The notes under the pieces were generated by a model that was given only the letters and a program-made list of their open reading frames with translations, made no database searches and had not been told where the DNA came from. From Dasypus novemcinctus (lineage: Eukaryota; Chordata; Mammalia; Cingulata; Dasypodidae): a DNA stretch of 64,000 nt. The stretch lies in the NCBI RefSeq assembly GCF_030445035.2, contig NC_080683.1, positions 92,403,675 through 92,467,674 on the forward strand. The letters run 5' to 3'. This document shows, in pieces, positions 56,582-64,000 of this stretch (positions are counted from its first letter, which is position 1; every line of letters begins with the position of its first letter). The position numbers and the translations under genes are program-made.

Positions 56582-57027
56582 TTTAGCTTCCTAGGCTGCT
56601 TAAAGCATGTTATATGAAATGATTTGGTCTAAACAATGGGAATTTATTAGCTTACAGTTTGAGGTCAAGAAAATGTCTAAATCAAGGCATCATCAAGGAT
56701 GTTTTCTGTCACCAGCAGCCGCAAACCTCCTCTGTCAAGTGGCAAGACAAAATGCCAGTCTATTGATCTCTCCTGTCTCTTCTGGGTTCCCTTGCTTTAA
56801 GCTTCTTGCAGCAAGGGATTTCTCTCTCTCTCTTCCTTGTTATTCACTCCCTTTATAAAGGACTCCAGTAAGAAGATTAAGACCCATCTTGGAAGAGGTG
56901 GGTCACACCTTAACTAAAGTAGCCTCATCACAAAATCCTACTTACAATGGGTTTACACCCACAAGGATGGATTCGATTTAAGAACATGTTTTTTTCTGGG
57001 GTGCGTACAGTTTCAAACTACCGTACA
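56582..57027. mobile_element. Solo LTR, xenarthran ERVL-like family B
   Basis: The flank CAGAA occurs exactly at 56577-56581 and 57028-57032. It contains 'aatgggaatttattagctta', 'aaggactccagtaagaagat', 'gacccatcttgg' and 'cacccacaaggatgga', then ends CTACCGTACA. The left terminal bases have mutated away from TG. Confidence 0.8.
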
Positions 57028-57100
57028 CAGAATCTTAAAGAACTGGCAAAATATTTTAGCAATGTGTAAGTAGATCTCTCTGTGATATTTTTCTTGCTAC

Positions 57101-57572
57101 TGTGATAGTTAAGTTCATTTGTCACCTTGGCTACATTATGGTGTCCAGTTGTTTGGTCAAGCAAGCACTGGCCTGATTATTACTGTGAGGGATTTTTGTG
57201 GACTTAAAATATTAAGTCAGTTGATTGCACCTATGGTTAATTACACCTATAATCAACTAAAGAGATTGCCTTCAGTAATGAGAGACGTCTTATCCAATTA
57301 GTTGAAGGCCTTAAAAGGAAAAGTGATGATTTCAGCAGTCAGAAGAGAGAATTTCCATCTCTACTTCAGCCAGCCAGCTTCTCCGTAGAAATTAATCAAA
57401 AACTTCATTGGAGCTTCCAACTTGTGGCCTGACCTGTGGAATTTGGACTTGCCAATCCCCACAGTCATGAGGATTATAGATTCCTATAATAAATCTCATG
57501 ATATCTGCATGCATATATATATATATATATATATCCCCACTTCTATTTCCCTGGAGAACCTTGACTAATAAA
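57101..57572 (+). mobile_element. Solo ERVL-type LTR
   Basis: It starts TGTGATAGTTAAGTTC and runs through 'tggtgtccagttgtttggtc', 'agagattgccttcagtaatg' and 'cagccagccagcttctc'. AATAAA lies at about 57488 and a TA run at 57518-57534, ending 'ccttgactaataaa'. Same family as 25194-25600 and related to the provirus LTRs. Only 73 bp from the preceding LTR. Confidence 0.85.
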
Positions 57573-60059
57573 TCAACTGTTCTTTCCTGCCACTCTAGGA
57601 AGTTTATTCATGTATTTTTAAAAAACCTCTTTCTAGCCCATTCTTATAACTGGACATATTCTGAATGATTTGACTTAACTCTTGATTTGTCACTTCATCA
57701 TTTTCAAAATGAAATCATGACAGAAAAGGCAAGGTAAGTGTAAGTACAATATATGACTAGTTTCATGTTCATCATATAAAGAAAGATATCACTTTGTCAA
57801 TACAGCACACTGTAATTACACCCTAAAAAGAAAATGATAAATAAATATTTACATAGTTATATTAGTATAAGGGATGTGGAGTTTCTTTGCACTAACTTTT
57901 TTATAAAGTTTAAAATAAATAGGATAATGTTATAAGACATTCTTAAAAATGACACCTGTTTTCAAAATTCCAGTCTCTTTGGAAATGCAATATCATCTTG
58001 AATCAATCATTTTGACTGAAAAGGGAAATATGAGAGACCTATTGTTTTTTAGTGACAAAACATCATGGGAATATTTTTCACAGACAGCCAAATGCAGTTT
58101 TGCCACCACCTTATTTTGATATAACCTAATTTATATTTGACTAGATCTTAAGAGTCTTTGGATAGCTCAAATGTCTTCCGGCAAAGAAAAAAAATAATCA
58201 CCAGAAGTACTTCAGGACATATCCATATTTATCATGTTCCAGCATCTGGCCACTAAAAGTAATGGAGATACTGTATGAATCATGTTTGGTGCTTTCCATA
58301 GAGCCCTGACTCTCAAGAAGTTAATGAATGCATCCACTGTAGTTGAGTTGTCAAGCATAATAAACTACCATATGTGCCATCAACTACAAAGGCACATCCA
58401 GGCTCCACAAGCTGATGGCTATATTTATGTGGCTTTCAACTTTCAATAATACTTTCAAGCATTACTTGCATTACTAATGTTGAATATTACTGACTTAAAG
58501 AATAGCATTTTTTCTTATTTTCATTTTCTAATCAGGAAAAAAGTGGAAACTTCTCTTTTTTATCAAAATGTCGTTATGTAAACAGCTGCAATAAAATTGT
58601 GCATGTTTGAAACCTTTCCAATTTTGCAAAAGGAAATTTGAAAGAGCCACTAAAATTAACAGCAGGTAATATATAAACAAATCTTCATGAGCTTGTTCTA
58701 TTCTTTAGATATAATCTAATGGACAATTGTGTTAAGAATATAAAATATAAAGCAAGGACTTTGTAGTTATTTCAACCAAAAATAAGATAAACATTATTAA
58801 TAGGTACTGAAATATATTATGAAGCTCAATGATGAAGCATCCTCATGAATCTTTGCACATTTTACTAGGCATGCCTAAAGGAGCAAAACATGACATCATC
58901 CATATATCTACCCAGAGAAAAGGAAAGGATAAAAATGACAGATGGACTGGGTTTAATATGATAGGCATTTGTAACTGAACAGGCTGGCTTCCTCTTTAAA
59001 AGACTCAAGATTCACACTCAGAGTTCATTATATCATCCATACTCTTCAAATAAACTGCTGGTCTTGTTAATACCGAACACTATCTTAGACTATTATGAGA
59101 ATTTCACTTTTCCCTTTATTAAGGAAATCAGAACGAGCATCCATTCCTTCACTGTTCATACTTTAAAAAACAACATAAAAATGCTATAGGAGTGCCTAAT
59201 GACCTTATATATGAATAGGTATAGAAAATAAAACTGTTTTCAGAGAATGAGTAGATCTTAGAATGTATCATTTCTCCTATGGAAATAATTTCTTTTATAA
59301 CCTGCCACAGGAATTCTTTTTAAATATGTAGTTTCATTAATAATAGGAAGGGTCTTTAGATGTAATCTAATAAGATGTTGTTGTTTTAACAAAGCTCTTT
59401 ATGCCATTAAATTTCCATCCCTGTTAATGCAAAAGTTCAATAATAATTGGGACTGTGATGGATTAATGGTTGATAATTTTTCAAGTTAATATTGGCAAGC
59501 TGTAGTCAGAGACCTGCATTATTGCTATTCACCCCTGTTCTCTGGCATATTGAATGTAAACAAACTTGCTTTCCTTTCCTCTGTTTAATGGGCTGGAAGG
59601 TATTGACCTGAACTGGCAGCCAGCTCATTTCTGTGATTGATGCATTTTTCACTTAAATAGTGGAGATTCTTTTTTGCAGTTTGTGTCCCAGTTGAGAATA
59701 GATTTAAAGGAGGCAAGACACATCATTAATCCTTCAGCTCATATTTTAGACTTTTTAATATGGGAAAAATCACTACAGTGGAGAGAAATAACATTCATTT
59801 GCCCACTACAATTCTGCACTCAAGGCAGGAATTCCAAACAGGCTAGTATTAATAACATATATATATATATTTTGCTGTAAAATTAAAAGATTCAACTAGC
59901 ATATTTCAGGCATCTATAAGAAATCCATGGAAATTAAGGAATTTTAATGTATATTAATCCATTTTTTAAAAATTTCCAGTTTATTGTAGTTTAGATTTGG
60001 TCTTGTAAACAACAGGGAACCATAAATATTTTGTTTTTATTTTGTTTTAAACATGGCAG
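57573..60059. other. Repeat-poor stretch of about 2.5 kb
   Basis: No LINE, SINE, LTR or DNA element was recognised apart from a short TA run near 59856-59872. The part 59440-59760 looks compositionally unlike the AT-rich background ('gggctggaaggtattgacct', 'ctcatttctgtgattgatgc') and is a candidate conserved non-coding element. No exon structure is evident. Confidence 0.35.
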
Positions 60060-60440
60060 GTATACGACTAAATCTACTTTTTAAATTATGATGCTGCTTG
60101 CTCTGAGAGTGATAGATTGGAATTTAAGAGACTCTGACGGCAGAAAGACCAGGCAGGAGGTTGTTATTACAGTGTTCCAGGTGAGAGGTGGAGCGTGATG
60201 CTGAAAAATGGTGAGGTTAGGTCTGAACTACAGCAGGCTGAGGAGAAGCAAAGGGATTGGATGAAAGAGAGTTTGGGATGATAAAAATAGTACTTAGAAA
60301 CCAAGGGATTGTTTGCCTATGAGTCTCTATGGTCAGGGGGTGGTGACTGAAGTTGGCAGGAGGCGATTGAGGCAAGAAAGAGAACGTTAAGATGATTCTA
60401 ATCATACTATTTCGGGCAGCTGAAAGGATGATGATACACA
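60060..60440 (-). repeat. L2 LINE fragment, antisense
   Basis: 'aggaggttgttattacagtg', 'tccaggtgagaggtgg' and 'gggattggatgaaagagag' follow antisense L2 order. Old. Confidence 0.6.
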
Positions 60441-60544
60441 AAAGACGTCACACCAAACGTTACCCATGTCTATCTGTGCCTACTGGGTCTGTTCTTTAAA
60501 GAAAAGAGATGTGTGTTTTTCCTTTTCCACATGGAAACAGTTCA

Positions 60545-60725
60545 TAAAAGAAATCGACATTCATGGAGTACTACTTTGTGCCAGGAATGGTGCAGAACTA
60601 AGACTATAAAGACATTTATGGCATGTTTTCTTCCCTAAAACAGCCCATACTAAAATCAAGGAGATAGATACCTAAAAAGATAATCTCCAAATAATTGCAC
60701 TAAATTAGATATATTTGCCAGGGTG
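60545..60725 (-). repeat. L2-like 3' end fragment, antisense
   Basis: 'agtactactttgtgccagga' and 'tggtgcagaactaag' resemble the reverse of the L2 3' terminus. Diverged and short. Confidence 0.45.
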
Positions 60726-61544
60726 TTAGCCACAAATTGGAGAAGAAAATCACTTAAGTGCATAGCAGAAAAATAAAAGGTAAAAAACAAAAATTCACAT
60801 TTTTTATCCCTTCATCCACTTAACCCCACAATTGACTTATATGTTTTTAGAATGTTCTTTACCCTAACGTGATTGGTGAAAGAGAAACAGGGATTTTTAA
60901 GCTAACCATTAATGATTCACCCAGAGACTTTCCAACTCAGTTAACTGTATAACTGAGCCTAAGCATAAAAGCAGCCGTTTTATTTAAGACCTGTTTGTAT
61001 AGACTGGTTACTAACTTCTCCTGAGTAAAAAACCAAACATTTCATTTAATAAAATTAACAAAATTATTGAAACAGAATATTATCTGTGCTTTCTACCTAT
61101 TTTAGGATCAGCAATATATCTGATTTTATTACTAAATCATCCGTCCAACCAAAACCCAAGTATGAGCAGCAAGTTCTCTAGAATATCTATTTCTGGACCT
61201 TCGGTGTTTAGGCTAATGCATCCATGCATAATAATAAAAGGCAAGCCCAGATCCTCTACCTCAGTCAGAAAAACTGTGATTTTTTTCCTAAACCATTTAA
61301 ACCTCAGAATTTTTTGTAATCCACATAACATTTTTCAGCAGAAAACACACCTATTTAAAGCTTAACACACTTCTAATACTTGTAACAACTGAAACAGGAC
61401 AAATGAATTTTTAAAGGTGATTAAGATTTTTTTAACGTGATGAAAATAAAAGGAGATGCCTTGAATTCTAATATTCTGTATTTTCACAGAGAACTTCTAT
61501 TTTGGCACAAATGCAAATATCATCAATAGTGAGTCATAGGAAAA
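60726..61544. other. Unassigned sequence
   Basis: About 820 bp. Overlapping open frames on both strands (61137-61365) have no recognisable features. Confidence 0.4.
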
Positions 61545-63345
61545 GTGACATCTCCAAGATGGCAAAGTTATTTGCCCCATGGTTCTGTTCCCCACAGAAC
61601 TTTTAACCAACAAGAGAAAAATAGTAGCACCATCTTTCTCAGAGCTCCAGCAAACAATTAAAGGACTACAATCACTGGGTAAGTACAAATCAAGAAAATG
61701 GCAAAAAAAACCCTCATGTGCCATTTCTGGCCCTTCCCCAATCTTCTTCCCTGCTCAGTATAGAGACCTCCAGTGTGTGCTGTCCAGGACCCTGGTGCCA
61801 GTTCCGGAGGGAGCAGAGTGACCCTGATGTACATACTGAGGCGTGCACATAGGCCTGTACCTATGTCTCTGGTGGCAGCCTGAATTATTGAATCAGGACA
61901 CTAGCCATCTCTAACTCACTACTCCAAAACTTGCCCTGCACACAGAAGCAGTGATCTGGGGCAAGGAATGCCAGTTTTAAAACATAGAATAGAGTGCCCT
62001 GACCTAGAGAAAAGACTATTAGGGTCCATGTAAATGAGAGAACTCCTAAGACAAGGAGTACATTTCCAGGACATGACACATGCTCAGGAAATGACACTAT
62101 GCTTTAACCTCTAGCTGGTCTCAGTTTCAAAGTTAGGACATCTGAGTTCTGAAAGAGAGCACCAGCCAACATAGACTCAAACTGCAAAGACTGTGAAAGG
62201 TGTTTTGTTTAGTCTTGTCACGTGTTTGTTTTTATTTTATTAGCTCCCAGTCTTTAAGGAAATCTCTGTCATAACACTAGCTGGATAAACTTAAGGAATA
62301 GGTACCTCAGGGACTATATTGCAGAATAAACACATTATCATTTCAAAATGTGCATTGTGCCACAAAATATTACAAAGCATGAAAAGAAGTGGAAAATCAT
62401 CGTCTATCCAAAGGAAGATTAAATATCAGAAACAATCAATTGAGAATAACAGATTTTAGAAATGTCAGATAAGAACAATTAAAAATAGGCTTAAATAATC
62501 TTAAATAACTAAAGGAAAACAGGAACAAGGAATTAAATAATATCAGGAAAATAATATATGAACAAAATGAGAATTTTATTAAAGAGGTAGATATCATAAA
62601 AGAGAACAAAACAGAAACACTAGAGTTGAAGACTAAAAAAACTAAAATAAGATATCTTTAGAGGGATGCAAGAGCATATTGGAACTGGCAGAAGAAAAAA
62701 TCCATTAAGTTGAAGAAAAGAATATTGATATTATTCAGTCGGAAGAGCAGAAAGAAAAAAGAATGAAGAAAGTGAATAGAACTAGGGAGTAGACGTGGCT
62801 CAAGCAGTTGAGTGCCCACCTCCCACACGGGAGGTTCTGGGTTCTGTTTCTGGGCTTCCTGAATAAAACAAAACAAAACAACAAGTGGAACAAATAAAAA
62901 AAACTGACTTATAGAAGCAGATGCAGCTTAGTGGTTGAGTGCCAGCTTCTCACATACAAGGTCCTGGGTTCAATCCCTGGCTCTATTATCTTAATAAAAT
63001 AAAATAAAATAAAATAAAATAAAATAAGTGAACAGAACTTAAGAAACCTATGGTACACAAACAAGCCTACCAATATATGCCTTGTGGGGGTCCTGGAAGG
63101 AGAAGAAAGAAAGAAAGGGGTAAAAGAATATTAGAAGAAATAATGGCTAAAAAAATCTTAAATTTAAGAAAAGACATGAATATAAACATTGGGGAATATC
63201 AACAAACTCTAAAAGGGTAATATCTATTACCTCACATTATATTCAAACTATTTAGTGTCAAAGACAAGAAGAGGATCCTGAAAGCAGCAAGAGAGAAGCA
63301 AGGTGTCACATACAAGGGAAACTATATGGGATGAAGTGCCAATTT
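61545..63345 (+). mobile_element. HAL1/L1 copy: 5' UTR and ORF1, decayed
   Basis: It starts near 'acatctccaagatggcaaag', the usual start of old L1/HAL1 elements. ORF1-like A-rich sequence spans 62380-63345, with coiled-coil text ('gaagaaaaaatccattaag') and the GVLEGEE-like block at about 63085-63110. It is interrupted by a DAS SINE at 62784-63025. Many stops. Confidence 0.75.
62784..63025 (+). mobile_element. Dimeric DAS-like tRNA SINE with (AAAAT)n tail
   Basis: Two tRNA-like units in tandem. The first begins 'agggagtagacgtggctcaa' with a B-box-like 'ggttctgtttc' and an A-rich (AAAAC) linker near 62868. The second begins 'agaagcagatgcagcttagt' with 'gggttcaatccc'. The tail is AAAAT repeats (about 62993-63025). 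AAGTGAATAGAACT (62770-62783) and AAGTGAACAGAACT (63026-63039) differ at one base and form the target duplication, proving that the dimer moved as one unit. Confidence 0.9.
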
Positions 63346-64000
63346 CTAATACTTCTAATACTTTCTAATTTCTAAGACTTCTCAAAGTGTTCCAAAATAA
63401 TGAAGAGGAAGGTACACTTCCAAATTCATTCTATTTGGTCAACATCACCTGAATACCAAAGCCAGATAAAGATACCACAATTAAAGTTTACAGACAAGTA
63501 TACCTTATGAATATAAATGAAAAATCCTCAACAAAATGCTAGCAAAACAATTTAAAAGGATTATACGCCATGATCAAGTGGGATTAATCCACAAAGACAA
63601 GGGTGGCTCAACATAAGAAAATTAATCAATGTAATGTGCCACATTAATAGAATGGAAAGGAAAATATCACATGATCATCTCAATTAACACAGAAAGGCAT
63701 TTAAATAAATCCAGGACCTTTGCTTGACAAAAACACTCATAATACTAAGCCAAGGGAGGATCATTCTCAATGTGAGAAAGGTCATACTTGAAAAACCCAC
63801 AGCTAACATTATACTCAATGGTGAAAGACTAACAGCTATCCCCCTAATATAAGGAATTAAACAAGAATGACCCCTTCCCTAATGCTATTCAACAGTGGAA
63901 GTTCTAGCCAGAGCAATTAGGCAATAAAAAGATATAAAAGGCATCCAAACTGGAGAAAAAAAAGTAAAATTCTTGTAGTTCATTGATGGCATGATCTTAT
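63346..64000 (+). mobile_element. L1 ORF2 reverse-transcriptase fragment running off the window
   Basis: Plus-strand pieces GWLNIRKLINVMCHINRME and an ANIILNGERLTAIPLI-like stretch are typical of the L1 RT core. The catalytic YADD region at about 63980-63995 reads FIDGMIL, so the second Asp is Gly. ORF1 joins this part directly near 63350, so the start of ORF2 is deleted. The 3' part lies beyond the window. Confidence 0.85.

Noticed and set aside
1..64000. CRISPR arrays, operons, bacterial-type promoters or a novel defence system
   Set aside because: Sequence is repeat-rich mammalian DNA; no spaced direct-repeat array, no gene cluster and no intact open frame beyond chance or repeat origin.

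Overview
The window is mammalian nuclear DNA and looks like intergenic sequence, or possibly the inside of a very long intron. I found no intact host protein-coding gene, no convincing exon with splice sites, no RNA gene and no CRISPR or prokaryote-type feature. The organism is most likely an armadillo (Xenarthra, Dasypus type). The main evidence is a 425-bp tRNA-derived SINE of the armadillo DAS-III type at 48542-48966, flanked by perfect 15-bp target-site duplications. Several shorter DAS-like tRNA SINEs (22430-22631, 32838-32922, 62784-63025) and xenarthran-looking LTR and L1 families agree. Family names come from memory of consensus sequences, not from a database search.

Layout: 1-922 holds an unidentified, stop-broken coding relic on the minus strand. 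935-3960 is L1 material. 4450-6940 is old L1 in both orientations and contains a striking 120-bp, 94%-identical inverted repeat whose arms lie 1.26 kb apart. 6941-18190 is a nest of insertions: a solo LTR, a second LTR that was itself broken by an L1 3' UTR fragment, a 490-bp retro-insertion with a perfect 15-bp duplication, and a degraded ERVL provirus (11790-17252), all sitting in antisense L1s. 18205-22640 has an LTR, MIR and L1 remnants, little-marked sequence and a dimeric DAS SINE. 22802-24389 is a processed pseudogene of LDHA (minus strand). 25194-29795 has LTRs and MIRs. 29800-34140 is a long antisense L1 with recognisable endonuclease and ORF1 remnants.

34539-36857 is a nearly complete Tigger (pogo/Tc1-mariner class) DNA transposon with a decayed transposase gene. 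38395-41840 is a second antisense L1 that keeps its 5' UTR, built of about 400-bp tandem monomers. 42818-43747 holds a solo LTR with a perfect 5-bp duplication and a 193-bp hAT element with a perfect 8-bp duplication. 43756-48360 is mostly unmarked, with two GC-richer patches. 48360-51470 has L1, DAS-III, LTR and L2 pieces. 51471-55190 and 57573-60060 are the longest stretches without a repeat I recognise and are the best places to look for conserved non-coding elements. 61545-64000 is a plus-strand HAL1/L1 copy running off the edge.

No working pathway or operon is present. What the sequence records is a layered history of transposition. Repeat boundaries are approximate unless target-site duplications are quoted.
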